NCBI GenBank assembly: GCA_903830625.1
Contig: CAIKUK010000012.1
Span: forward strand, 1-36,672
Length of the DNA: 36,672 nucleotides
Origin: Candidatus Yanofskyibacteriota bacterium
GTDB taxonomy: Bacteria; Patescibacteriota; Minisyncoccia; 2-02-FULL-40-12; GWA2-44-9
Direction of reading: 5' to 3'
Made by a program: the position numbers and the translations under genes. Under the pieces are notes generated by a model that was not told the origin of the DNA, made no database searches, and saw only the letters and a program-made list of their open reading frames with translations. Below are positions 17,614 through 26,375 of this stretch, in pieces (the stretch's first letter is position 1; the number at the start of each line of letters is the position of its first letter).

Positions 17614-17934
17614 TTAGGACTCCAAAGGATAAACATCCAAAGCCACTTCCTCATACGGATGAACGGTTTTGACAGCTTCGATTATATCAGCTAATTTCGA
17701 ACGTTCACACACCACTTCAATCCGTTCTTCCTCAACTTTTTCTAATGTACCCACCTTGCCTATAGTTGGATGGGCACCCTCCATGGGTTTAAATCTCCCT
17801 AGACCTTTTGTTGAAAAACTACAGAAGGTGTAATTACCTATTTTACCTGCACCAGCTTTTCCCATAGCCTCCCTGACTATTTCAGAATGAGATTCTGGAA
17901 CGAACACAACAATTTTTACGTTTTTTGATTCCAT
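17614..17934 (-). CDS. Stand-alone NIF3/YqfO-type CutA-like domain protein
   Basis: 106 aa; 'VKIVVFVPESHSEIVREAMGKAGAGKIGNYTFCSFSTKGLGRFKPMEGAHPTIG...VHPYEEVALDVYPL'. Confidence 0.8.
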   Translation of the reverse strand: MESKNVKIVVFVPESHSEIVREAMGKAGAGKIGNYTFCSFSTKGLGRFKPMEGAHPTIGKVGTLEKVEEERIEVVCERSKLADIIEAVKTVHPYEEVALDVYPLES

Positions 17935-17964
17935 AATATGTTTCTATGTTCTAATGGCTAATTA

Positions 17965-19302
17965 CTAGTGGCTATCCTTCGGTCGCATCGTTGGGAACAG
18001 GATAATTTCGCGAAGAGAACTGGAATCGGTCAGCAGGGCAATCAGACGGTCTATACCGACGCCAATTCCGCCTACCGGCGGCATGCCGTATTCCAGAGCT
18101 TCAATAAAGTCCGTGTCCATGCGCTGGGCTTCTTCATCGCCTTTGGCCCGGAAGTTTTCCTGGGTCGCAAATCTTTCCCGCTGATCAATCGGATCATTGA
18201 GCTCGCTGAATATTTTTGCCAGCTCAATGCCGTCTGAATAAAACTGAGCCCCTTCAACAGTATCATCCGAGCCAGGTTTGAGTTTAGTTAAAGGCAGCAT
18301 GTCTTTGGGATAATCCATCACAAAAGTTGGTTCAACCAAAGTGTGAAGGACTTTCTCTTTGAAAACAGCGTCGTCCAAGCTGCCGGCATCTTTCATGAGT
18401 TCGGCATATTTCACTCGGCGAAATGGTTTCTTGAATTTATCCGGCGCAATAGTAGCCAACATATCTTCCAGCAAATCCATCACCCAATTATAGTCTTTGT
18501 AGGCGGCATAAAACTCCATAGCCAAGAATTCCGGATTATGTTCGCGATCAATGCCTTCGTTGCGGAAATTAGTGGTAAATTCAAAAACTTTATCAAATCC
18601 GCCGACCATCAGACGCTTTAAGTATAACTCCGGAGCAATGCGAAGATACATATCAATATCCAAAGCATTTAAATGCGTTTTGAACGGCCGGGCTGAAGCC
18701 CCGCCATATAATGGCTGGAGGGTCGGCGTACTCACTTCCAGAAATTCATTTTTAATCAAATAATCCCGGATACCCTGAATAATTTGGGCGCGTTTGATAA
18801 ATTTAGATTTCACTTCTTCATCCATCAATAAATCCAGATAGCGCTTACGGAAACGTTCCTCGACATCCTGAAGACCGTGCCATTTTTCAGGCAAAGGCAG
18901 AAGCGCTTTCGTAAGCATGCCGATCTTTGAAGCCTCGATGGTCCGTTCATCTTGTTTGGTTTTAAAAAGCGTGCCGGTTACTTCTATGATATCGCCAATA
19001 TCGACAAGTTCTTTAAAAAATTTAAAGCCTTCTGCGCCCAGCGTGTCTTCTTTGGCACAGCCCTGAATTCTTGAACCGCCGTCGTTGAGATCAAAGAAAA
19101 CCAAACCGCCATGGCCTCGCTGAGCCATGATCCGGCCTGCTAGAGTAATTTCTTTCTTAGACTCGGCCAGCGAGTCAAATTGGGCAATAGCCTCGCCCAC
19201 GCTCACGGAGCGCTTCGTAGTCGCCGGATACGGGTCAACCCCCGCCTTCCGTAATACTTTTAATTTATTCAGTTTTATCTGCCTAATCTCATCAAGTGCC
19301 AT
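17965..19302 (-). CDS. lysS: Lysine--tRNA ligase, class II
   Basis: 445 aa; 'RFRKRYLDLLMDEEVK', 'TPTLQPLYGGASARPF', 'NFRNEGIDREHNPEFLAMEFY', 'GMPPVGGIGVGIDRLIALLTDSSSLREIILFPTMRP'. Confidence 0.97.
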   Translation of the reverse strand: MALDEIRQIKLNKLKVLRKAGVDPYPATTKRSVSVGEAIAQFDSLAESKKEITLAGRIMAQRGHGGLVFFDLNDGGSRIQGCAKEDTLGAEGFKFFKELVDIGDIIEVTGTLFKTKQDERTIEASKIGMLTKALLPLPEKWHGLQDVEERFRKRYLDLLMDEEVKSKFIKRAQIIQGIRDYLIKNEFLEVSTPTLQPLYGGASARPFKTHLNALDIDMYLRIAPELYLKRLMVGGFDKVFEFTTNFRNEGIDREHNPEFLAMEFYAAYKDYNWVMDLLEDMLATIAPDKFKKPFRRVKYAELMKDAGSLDDAVFKEKVLHTLVEPTFVMDYPKDMLPLTKLKPGSDDTVEGAQFYSDGIELAKIFSELNDPIDQRERFATQENFRAKGDEEAQRMDTDFIEALEYGMPPVGGIGVGIDRLIALLTDSSSLREIILFPTMRPKDSH

Positions 19303-19332
19303 ATCTAAATATAATAACAGAATCCGTATAAA

Positions 19333-19360
19333 AAACCACCGCCCAGAGGGCGGCGATTTT
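19333..19360 (-). terminator. Intrinsic terminator after greA
   Basis: Minus strand CCGCCCtctGGGCGG followed by TGGTTTTTTAT. Confidence 0.85.
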
Positions 19361-19361
19361 C

Positions 19362-19823
19362 TTATTTGACCTCCAGAATCTTGTACTGCTCTACACCGCG
19401 AGGAGTGCGGACTTCAACCACATCGCCTTTTTTGTGGCCGATGAGGACTTTGCCCAAAGGAGATTCGTTGGAAATGAAACCGGCAGTGGGATTAGATTCA
19501 GTCACGCCGACAATAACAAATTGCTGAGGACCTTTGCCGGCATCGGCCTTGACACTTGAGCCGACCACAATCACTCCGCTGGATTTGTTTTCATCGGATA
19601 TAACGATGGCGTTCTCAAGGATTTGGTGGATTTCTTCGATGCGGCCCTCATTGATTGACTGGGCTTCTTTGGCAGCGTCAAATTCGGCATTTTCTGATAA
19701 GTCGCCTTGTTCTTTCGCTTCTTTGATACGGTTGGCAATTTCCGGACGCAAAACGTCAGTTCGTTCCAGAAGTTCTTTTTTTAATTTCTCTAATCCTTCC
19801 TTGCTAAAATATTGGTTTTGCAT
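19362..19823 (-). CDS. greA: Transcription elongation factor GreA
   Basis: 153 aa; 'RPEIANRIKEAKEQGDLSENAEFDAAKEAQ', 'SPLGKVLIGHKKGDVVEVRTPRG'. Confidence 0.95.
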   Translation of the reverse strand: MQNQYFSKEGLEKLKKELLERTDVLRPEIANRIKEAKEQGDLSENAEFDAAKEAQSINEGRIEEIHQILENAIVISDENKSSGVIVVGSSVKADAGKGPQQFVIVGVTESNPTAGFISNESPLGKVLIGHKKGDVVEVRTPRGVEQYKILEVK

Positions 19824-19909
19824 TCGTTGGGAGGTTATCTAGCTTTTGAGATACCAAACTATACTACGATTATTACCGTTCTGCAAGACGGTGTGGATAA
19901 ATGTCTTTC

Positions 19910-19987
19910 CTACTAATTACGAATATTTACTAATGTACAAATAAAGAATTCGACATTCGTATATTTGTATTGATTAGTAATTGGTAG
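19910..19987. repeat. AT-rich imperfect inverted repeat downstream of mrdA
   Basis: CTACTAATTAC...GTACAAATA paired with TATTTGTAT...GTAATTGGTAG. Confidence 0.6.
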
Positions 19988-19988
19988 T

Positions 19989-21854
19989 TTATCGAGTAAA
20001 ATACCATTTCAAAATATTGTTAGCCGCACGGATAGCCAAACTTTCGTCAGTCGGGTTCTCTACCAGTATCGTCATAGCAATCTGGGGATGATCAAACGGG
20101 GCAAAGACGGTAAAGAGTGAATTGATTTGTTGACCGTTAACAACTTGGGCCGTGCCGGTTTTGGCGCCGGCTGTTACGGGCAAATCTTTCAAGAGGGTGG
20201 CTGTGCCGGACAAGATGGTTTCACGCATATCGTCTTTGATGATAGCCAGATTTTGGTCGCTAAACGATAATTTATCCAAGACTTTGGGGGCAAAGGATTG
20301 AAGAGTGTTTTTATTATTATCTACAATACGACTGGCTACTTGGGGCTGGTATAGTGTGCCGCCATTGGCAATAGCGGAAATATAGGTGTTCAACCAGAGA
20401 GGTGTCACCGATAAATCGCCCTGGCCAATGGAAACATTATACGTATCGCCTTGGTACCAAGATTCGCCTCGGGTTTGTTTTTTCCAGTCAGGAGTAGGCA
20501 CAAAACCGTGGCCTTCGCTCGGCAAATCAATACCCAAGATTTTGTCCACAAAACTCGCTTTAAAATACTGGACCATTCTATTGATACCCAAACCAGCAAT
20601 ATTGCCAAAACCGCCGCCAACAGTGGCAAAGAAAATATTACAAGAATTAGCGATAGACCGGCGTAGATTAAACGCCCCACGATCCACTCGCCAATTATTA
20701 AAAGTATAGGTTACGTCCGGATTGAACGGATTGGGAATAGAGATACTGATACAATCCTGAATAGACGTATTCGACGTAATGACCTTCTCCTGCAAACCCA
20801 TTAAACCCATTAAAGGCTTGATGGTGGAACCGGGGTTATAGGTGCCACTCACCACACGATTGAATAATGGCCGGCCAGAATTTTGAAATATTGAATCATA
20901 TTCAGCCTGAGACAAACTGTCAGAAAAAACATTATTATCAAAACCAGGGAAACTCACCATAGCTAAAACCGCGCCTGTTTGAGGATTTTGAATGATGGCC
21001 GAGCCGCGCGATAAGCCTGCACCCGCTAAAATACTGCGGAGCTCCTTGTAGGTGCGTTCTTGAAGAGCAGAATCAATATTCAAAACCACATTACCGCCAT
21101 TTTTGGAATTAATATTTATTTTATCCGCCGTATCGCCGAAAAATATCCGGCCATGTTCGCCGCGGAGGATTGACTCATATTGGGCTTCAATCCCCAATCG
21201 GCCGATAGTATCAGTAGATATATAATAAGAATCGCCAGTAAGATCATCTTTATTGACCTTGCCGACATACCCAAGCACCGTTGAGAATTCGGGTCCATTA
21301 ATATACGTGCGTTGAACATCGGGAATGATATAAACGCCGGGTGATTCGAGGCCCTGAATAGCTAGAATCTGCTCCTTGTTCAAATTGTTGGCAATGGAAA
21401 AAACGTTCGCTTGTTGGACTTGATCATTAAACATGGTTTCAAGATCGCCGGCGCTCATGTTTAAAGCCGAGCCAAGCTTAACAAGATCAAGCGTGTTTTT
21501 TTTCATCGCTAATTTAATTTCTTTGGAAACCCCGACCACATCAAACCGGGGAATATTTTTAACTAACGGCTGCCCGCGCTGGTCGAAAATAATGCCCCGT
21601 GGCGGTGGAACAGAAAAATTAGCCGAACGATTTTGAAGCGCCAAAGTAGAATAATATGAGTTTTTAACAATGCTTAGATTTGCACTTACGAGAAATATTA
21701 TCCCCAAGAGTCCGGCCACGCCCCAAAATATCGCCCGGAACACACCGGGCCGAATTGGCCGTTCAATATTCGAAAACGCGCTATCACCGTCCAAAAGAGT
21801 TTCTTCGGGCATAGCGATATCGCTTTCAATATTGACGTAATATTCTTTAGCCAT
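19989..21854 (-). CDS. mrdA: Penicillin-binding protein 2
   Basis: 621 aa; 'GIIFDQRGQPLVKNIPRFDV', SxxK 'SGTYNPGSTIKPLMGL', SxN 'SNSCNIFF'-region, KTGT 'AGAKTGTAQV'. Confidence 0.95.
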   Translation of the reverse strand: MAKEYYVNIESDIAMPEETLLDGDSAFSNIERPIRPGVFRAIFWGVAGLLGIIFLVSANLSIVKNSYYSTLALQNRSANFSVPPPRGIIFDQRGQPLVKNIPRFDVVGVSKEIKLAMKKNTLDLVKLGSALNMSAGDLETMFNDQVQQANVFSIANNLNKEQILAIQGLESPGVYIIPDVQRTYINGPEFSTVLGYVGKVNKDDLTGDSYYISTDTIGRLGIEAQYESILRGEHGRIFFGDTADKININSKNGGNVVLNIDSALQERTYKELRSILAGAGLSRGSAIIQNPQTGAVLAMVSFPGFDNNVFSDSLSQAEYDSIFQNSGRPLFNRVVSGTYNPGSTIKPLMGLMGLQEKVITSNTSIQDCISISIPNPFNPDVTYTFNNWRVDRGAFNLRRSIANSCNIFFATVGGGFGNIAGLGINRMVQYFKASFVDKILGIDLPSEGHGFVPTPDWKKQTRGESWYQGDTYNVSIGQGDLSVTPLWLNTYISAIANGGTLYQPQVASRIVDNNKNTLQSFAPKVLDKLSFSDQNLAIIKDDMRETILSGTATLLKDLPVTAGAKTGTAQVVNGQQINSLFTVFAPFDHPQIAMTILVENPTDESLAIRAANNILKWYFTR

Positions 21855-21996
21855 ACCGAGATAGTAGAAATTCGACCTGCGCTTTTGGTTTTCTGTACCT
21901 AAATACGTCTTATCGAATGTCTATGAAAAATGTGATTATGCCAAATATTAATTTTAAGCGCCAGGAAAACCTAGTCGAATTTTCACTACCCGGCAT
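21853..21996. repeat. Imperfect-palindrome repeat family, copy A
   Basis: Left ATACCGAGATAGTAGAAATTCGAC, right GTCGAATTTTCACTACCCGGCAT; internal sequence matches copy B. Confidence 0.75.
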
Positions 21997-22516
21997 AGAT
22001 TGGATTTTTTGATCTATACCCAAAACGAAGGATAAAAATTGTAACTGAAAGTTCAATTAAAATAATGATGCAAATTACCGGCAACCGAAAAATATTAATT
22101 AGGGTCATTATGTTCAGACCTGATTTGTAAACAAAATTACTTATTGCCCACAAAACACCCTCCCCAATAATAAAAAGGCTAAACCCCAACATTGTAAGCG
22201 GAATAAGAACCATAAGAGAAACGTTTTCGTTGGCCAGATTTATATTTAAAAATCGATTTAAAATGTGCCAAACCCAAGCTATAACTAACCAAGCACTGAT
22301 AATGGTTCCGAAATATAACCCCAACATCAGCTCAGTAATTCCAGCTAATACTATTCCTAAAATAATAACCCAGCGATAAATACCGAAGGTTACCGCTAGA
22401 GCCGACAGTAGGGCTATGATGCCAAAACCTGCCGGCAAACCGGTCAGAGCCGAAAGAATAGTGCCATCGCCCACAATTATTGCGAACCACACAACGATGA
22501 TAATAAAATATTTCAT
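21986..22516 (-). CDS. Polytopic membrane protein in the MreD position
   Basis: 176 aa, multi-TM, located between mreC and mrdA. Confidence 0.65.
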   Translation of the reverse strand: MKYFIIIVVWFAIIVGDGTILSALTGLPAGFGIIALLSALAVTFGIYRWVIILGIVLAGITELMLGLYFGTIISAWLVIAWVWHILNRFLNINLANENVSLMVLIPLTMLGFSLFIIGEGVLWAISNFVYKSGLNIMTLINIFRLPVICIIILIELSVTIFILRFGYRSKNPIYAG

Positions 22517-22639
22517 CCCGTTAGAGACAGGTTGCGACCAAGTCGCAACCGTGCCTAGCTACTTTGTTATTGATTTTTATTAAGATATCCCGCACACTGA
22601 TTTTTGATAATGTTTTATTTAATATGTCTCTAACGGGAT
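22515..22639. repeat. 15-bp perfect inverted repeat spanning the mreC-mreD gap
   Basis: ATCCCGTTAGAGACA (22515-22529) and TGTCTCTAACGGGAT (22625-22639); inner hairpin GGTTGCGACcaAGTCGCAACC. Confidence 0.85.
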
Positions 22640-23425
22640 TCATGGTTGGATAACAACAACCGAACCTTGGCCAGGTTGAATCGAGGGATTAATTTCTACT
22701 TTTTTAAAAAGCTGAGTTTCATTATTTTCAACCCGCCGGACAACTCCGATTACCAGACCGGCTGGAATCAAATCATCTCCTGTAGTCACAATCGTATCTC
22801 CTTCCGAAATAGTGTCGGCTTGCGTGATAAAATTTAAACTTAGGCCTTCGGCTAATGCGCCGGAAACGATACCATTTGTTTTGTTACCCAACACTTTGGC
22901 CGTGACAGAAAAAGCCGGGTCAGTCACGAGCATCACCTGAGATGACGTTGAAAAAACAGTCACCACTTTGCCGATGAGTTCGCCAGCCAAAGAAATTACC
23001 ACTTGCTCGGCAACGATTCTGTCCACAGATCCCTTATTTATTAGAGCGTAATAGCCATCTGGCGAGAGAGAAATATTGAATATTCCGGCCGGCAACAAAT
23101 TTCGTTTCAAACGAGTGGCCAGACCGGCTGTTTTTCTTAAGGTTTCATTTTCAGTTTGAAGAGATTTAATTGTCGCTGTCGCAGACACATCATCGGCTAC
23201 CAGGCTCCGAAGATGAGCATTTTCAATAGATAAATTTTGCCATTGTTTAATATACCCGAACCATTCTCGAACCTGACCGGCAATATCAAACAACGAAGCA
23301 CCGGCAGATGTTCCAGGAGTATATTGCCGACGGACAGCATGAAGCGCGACAACATTAAATACCATCAGTATCGCCAGTACTATAATCGTAATGAATATAA
23401 ACCTAGAAATGCTTTGGTTGCGCAT
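22640..23425 (-). CDS. mreC: Rod-shape-determining protein MreC
   Basis: 261 aa; N-terminal TM, coiled coil, 'LLPAGIFNISLSPDGYYALINKGSVDRI', 'SQVMLVTDPAFSVTAKV'. Confidence 0.9.
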   Translation of the reverse strand: MRNQSISRFIFITIIVLAILMVFNVVALHAVRRQYTPGTSAGASLFDIAGQVREWFGYIKQWQNLSIENAHLRSLVADDVSATATIKSLQTENETLRKTAGLATRLKRNLLPAGIFNISLSPDGYYALINKGSVDRIVAEQVVISLAGELIGKVVTVFSTSSQVMLVTDPAFSVTAKVLGNKTNGIVSGALAEGLSLNFITQADTISEGDTIVTTGDDLIPAGLVIGVVRRVENNETQLFKKVEINPSIQPGQGSVVVIQP

Positions 23426-23427
23426 TT

Positions 23428-24477
23428 TTAAAAGAAGTTATCGTTTTGCGTGGACAAAAGCACCGACCGAAGTTCATCAATATTCTCCAGAACAAATCCG
23501 CAACCACGAGCCACCGCCGTTAATGGGTCGTCTACAATTTTAACGGCCAAATTGGTTTCATGAGCAATCAACTCATCCAGACCTTTCAAAAGCGCGCAAC
23601 CACCAGCCAAATAGATATTGCGGTTCACCAAATCAGCCGTCAGTTCCGGCGGAGTTTCTTCGATGGTATTTTTAATGGCTGCCACAATACTCTTCACTGA
23701 TCTCTGAATGGCCGCCCGAATCTCTTCTGAAGTAACCGTGATTTCTTTTGGCAATCCCGAGACTAAATCCCGACCCCGAACATGCCCGTCGAGTTCTTCT
23801 TCGGCCGGATAAGCGGAACCGAGATTGATTTTTAAATTTTCAGCCGTGGCTTCGCCAATCAGCAAGTTTCTTTCTTGGCGCATGTAACGTAAAATGTCGT
23901 CGGTCAATTTGTCGCCCGCAATTCTCAAAGAACGTGAAGCAATTATTCCGCCCATGGAAATCACCGCTACTTCAGTGGTCCCGCCGCCCATATCCACAAT
24001 AACATTGGCCACCGCTTCTTGAATCGGCAGACGAGAACCGATGGCCGCCGCCATCGGTTCTTCAATCAAATAAACTTCGCGCGCGCCGGCGCTGTAGGTC
24101 GCATCTTCCACGGCCCGTTTTTCCACTTCGGTCACGCCTGACGGCACGCCAATAACCACGCGCGGACGAGGCAATAACGAAAACCGGCCCTGATGGACTT
24201 TATCTATAAAATATTTAAGCATCTGCTCGGTCACTTCAAAGTCCGAAACCACGCCATTAACCAACGGCCGAGTAACCGTAATGTAGCCCGGCGTTCGTCC
24301 AACCATTGTTCGGGCTTGGGTACCGATGGCCAGAATCTTGCCCGTTTTTTGATTTAAAGCGACTATCGACGGTTCGTTGATAGTAATACCTTTTCCGCGC
24401 ACATAAACCAGTGTATTGGCGGTGCCAAGGTCAATGCCGATGTCTTGTGACCAAAAGCTAAAAAGCTTGTTTAACAC
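23428..24477 (-). CDS. mreB: Rod-shape-determining protein MreB
   Basis: 349 aa; 'DIGIDLGTANTLVYVRGKGITINEPSIVA', 'VVIGVPSGVTEVEKRAV', 'IEEPMAAAIGSRLPI'; GTG start. Confidence 0.98.
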   Translation of the reverse strand: MLNKLFSFWSQDIGIDLGTANTLVYVRGKGITINEPSIVALNQKTGKILAIGTQARTMVGRTPGYITVTRPLVNGVVSDFEVTEQMLKYFIDKVHQGRFSLLPRPRVVIGVPSGVTEVEKRAVEDATYSAGAREVYLIEEPMAAAIGSRLPIQEAVANVIVDMGGGTTEVAVISMGGIIASRSLRIAGDKLTDDILRYMRQERNLLIGEATAENLKINLGSAYPAEEELDGHVRGRDLVSGLPKEITVTSEEIRAAIQRSVKSIVAAIKNTIEETPPELTADLVNRNIYLAGGCALLKGLDELIAHETNLAVKIVDDPLTAVARGCGFVLENIDELRSVLLSTQNDNFF

Positions 24478-24550
24478 AATAAAAATACGGTTAAATCCGA
24501 TACTTTAGGATAGCAGAAAAGTTTGTCTAAACAAGAGGATAAGAAAAGGC

Positions 24551-24587
24551 GGCTCAGCCATCAACGCACGTGCGTGACAACTGAGCC
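24551..24587 (-). terminator. Intrinsic terminator of the 107-aa ORF unit
   Basis: GGCTCAG...CGCACGTGCG...CTGAGCC, then CCTTTTCTT on the minus strand. Confidence 0.75.
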
Positions 24588-24589
24588 GT

Positions 24590-24913
24590 TCAGTAGTTGC
24601 CGGCCCGACTTCCACGGACACGGAAAAGAAAATCCTTCACTTCGGCATCTAGCGCCACTTGCTCTAGACGGCAACGCCGGAGGCCTTCAGCGATGGTGTC
24701 GTAGAGAAACACAAGGAAGTTCTCATCGCTCAGATTGGGCGAACATTTCGCCACAAATGAAGCCATGAGACCTTCCAAGGTGTTGGTTGGGTGGCATTGA
24801 ATAGCCACGCGAAGCTTGTGTTCCTTGTCCATCGCCAGTCGAACAGAGTTGGATTGCTCAGGCGATAAAGGCATACCCGAGCGTTCTAACGGAAGCTTAA
24901 GCTGTAGTTGCAT
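24590..24913 (-). CDS. Hypothetical 107-aa protein with strong SD
   Basis: Start MQLQLKLPLERSGMPLSPEQSNSVRLAMDK after SD AAAGGAG; own terminator. Confidence 0.65.
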   Translation of the reverse strand: MQLQLKLPLERSGMPLSPEQSNSVRLAMDKEHKLRVAIQCHPTNTLEGLMASFVAKCSPNLSDENFLVFLYDTIAEGLRRCRLEQVALDAEVKDFLFRVRGSRAGNY

Positions 24914-24993
24914 CAAGGAACTCCTTTCCCTCTTCTTATCACACCATGATAATGAGTCAACAGACACCCACACCAGCACTGATTATTAAAACA

Positions 24994-25140
24994 CTAAACT
25001 TCTTTGTTGGTAGAAATAAAGACAAACAGCGCAATGGCTGAAAAGTAATAAAGCCACATTCCCTGCCAATCCATAATTTGCGCTGTCACAGCCAATAAAA
25101 CAACGGGGATAAGAAGAATCGGTAAAATAATTAATTTCAT
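24994..25140 (-). CDS. Small membrane protein (48 aa)
   Basis: MKLIILPILLIPVVLLAVTAQIMDWQGMWLYYFSAIALFVFISTNKEV; two TM segments; immediately downstream of proS. Confidence 0.6.
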   Translation of the reverse strand: MKLIILPILLIPVVLLAVTAQIMDWQGMWLYYFSAIALFVFISTNKEV

Positions 25141-25157
25141 AAATATAATCTAACACA

Positions 25158-26375
25158 CTAAAGCATTCCGGCAAGTTCTGACCGTTTGATAATTTGGGGC
25201 TTGGCTTCAGTTCGTTTTTTGATTTCTATTTCATCCGGCCCCATCTTTCCACTCACAACTAATCTCCAAGGAATACCCATCAGATCGGCATCGGCAAATT
25301 TTTCGCCGGCGCTCTTGTCTTCTCGGTCGTCATAAAGCACTTCCACACCCTGGGTTTTCAAGTTTTCATATACGTCATCCGCGTTCACTCCCAAAGAAAT
25401 CAGATGGACTTTGAAAGGCGCAACATTTTCTGGCCAAATGATACCCTTATCGTCATGCGATACTTCCACGACCGTGCCCATTACCCGGCCCGGCCCGATA
25501 CCATAAGAAGCCATGACGACCGGCATATTCTGGCCAGTAGCATCAGTATAAGTGAGCCCGAGAGGTTCAGAAAATTTAGTTCCTAATTTGAAGATGTTGC
25601 CCACTTCGATGGCCGGTTTTTCGACTAACTCTTCTTCCTTCCAGTTAAGATCTTTCAAAACCTCGCCGGTGTTTATTTCTTTGTTCACAGCCCGGTTTTC
25701 TTTTTCATTTATATAAATTATATCTTCCCCGATATCGGCCACGACTTGAAATTCGTCGGAGAATTTGGAGAACAATCCGCCGGAGGCGAACGTTCTTATA
25801 GCCTTCAAACCCGTCCGTTCAAATATTCGGACATAAGCCTCGGCCACTTTTTCGTAATATTCGTCGCAATCTTTTTGATCGGTGTGAAAACTGTACAAAT
25901 CTTTCATTAAAAACTCGCGGCCGCGCAGGAGGCCTGACTTGGCCCGGGCTTCATTGCGGAACTTCGTCTGAATCTGATAAACAGCTTTCGGCAAGTCTTT
26001 GTAAGAACTAATGAAATGGCGGGCGGCGGCGGCCAGCGGTTCTTCGTGAGTGAAACCGAGGCCATATTCTTTGCCGTTCGTGTCCTTGAATTGATACATC
26101 ACTTCTTTGGCGCTTTCCCAACGGCCCGAGGTTGACCAAGTTTCTTTATCTTGAAAAACAGACATGGAAAGCTCCTGCCCGCCGACAGCATTCATTTCTT
26201 CTCTGATAATGTTGTTGATATTGTTCAGGACGCGCAAGCCAAGTGGCATATACTCATAAACGCCGGCCATGACCTTGGAAATAAAACCGGCCCGAATTAA
26301 TAATTGAGCATTAACCGCCACTTCTTCGGCTGGAGCGTTCTTTAAGGTTTTACTGAATAATTGTGAAAATTTCAT
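25158..26375 (-). CDS. proS: Proline--tRNA ligase (short form)
   Basis: 405 aa; 'MKFSQLFSKTLKNAPAEEVAVNAQLLIRAGFI', 'GLGFTHEEPLAAAARHFISSYKDLP', 'QTKFRNEARAKSGLLRGREFLMKDLYSFH'. Confidence 0.95.
   Translation of the reverse strand: MKFSQLFSKTLKNAPAEEVAVNAQLLIRAGFISKVMAGVYEYMPLGLRVLNNINNIIREEMNAVGGQELSMSVFQDKETWSTSGRWESAKEVMYQFKDTNGKEYGLGFTHEEPLAAAARHFISSYKDLPKAVYQIQTKFRNEARAKSGLLRGREFLMKDLYSFHTDQKDCDEYYEKVAEAYVRIFERTGLKAIRTFASGGLFSKFSDEFQVVADIGEDIIYINEKENRAVNKEINTGEVLKDLNWKEEELVEKPAIEVGNIFKLGTKFSEPLGLTYTDATGQNMPVVMASYGIGPGRVMGTVVEVSHDDKGIIWPENVAPFKVHLISLGVNADDVYENLKTQGVEVLYDDREDKSAGEKFADADLMGIPWRLVVSGKMGPDEIEIKKRTEAKPQIIKRSELAGML

Noticed and set aside
24986-25174. 62-aa ORF on the minus strand
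   Set aside because: An alternative frame (24994-25140) gives a proper start and a two-TM peptide, and it does not overlap proS.
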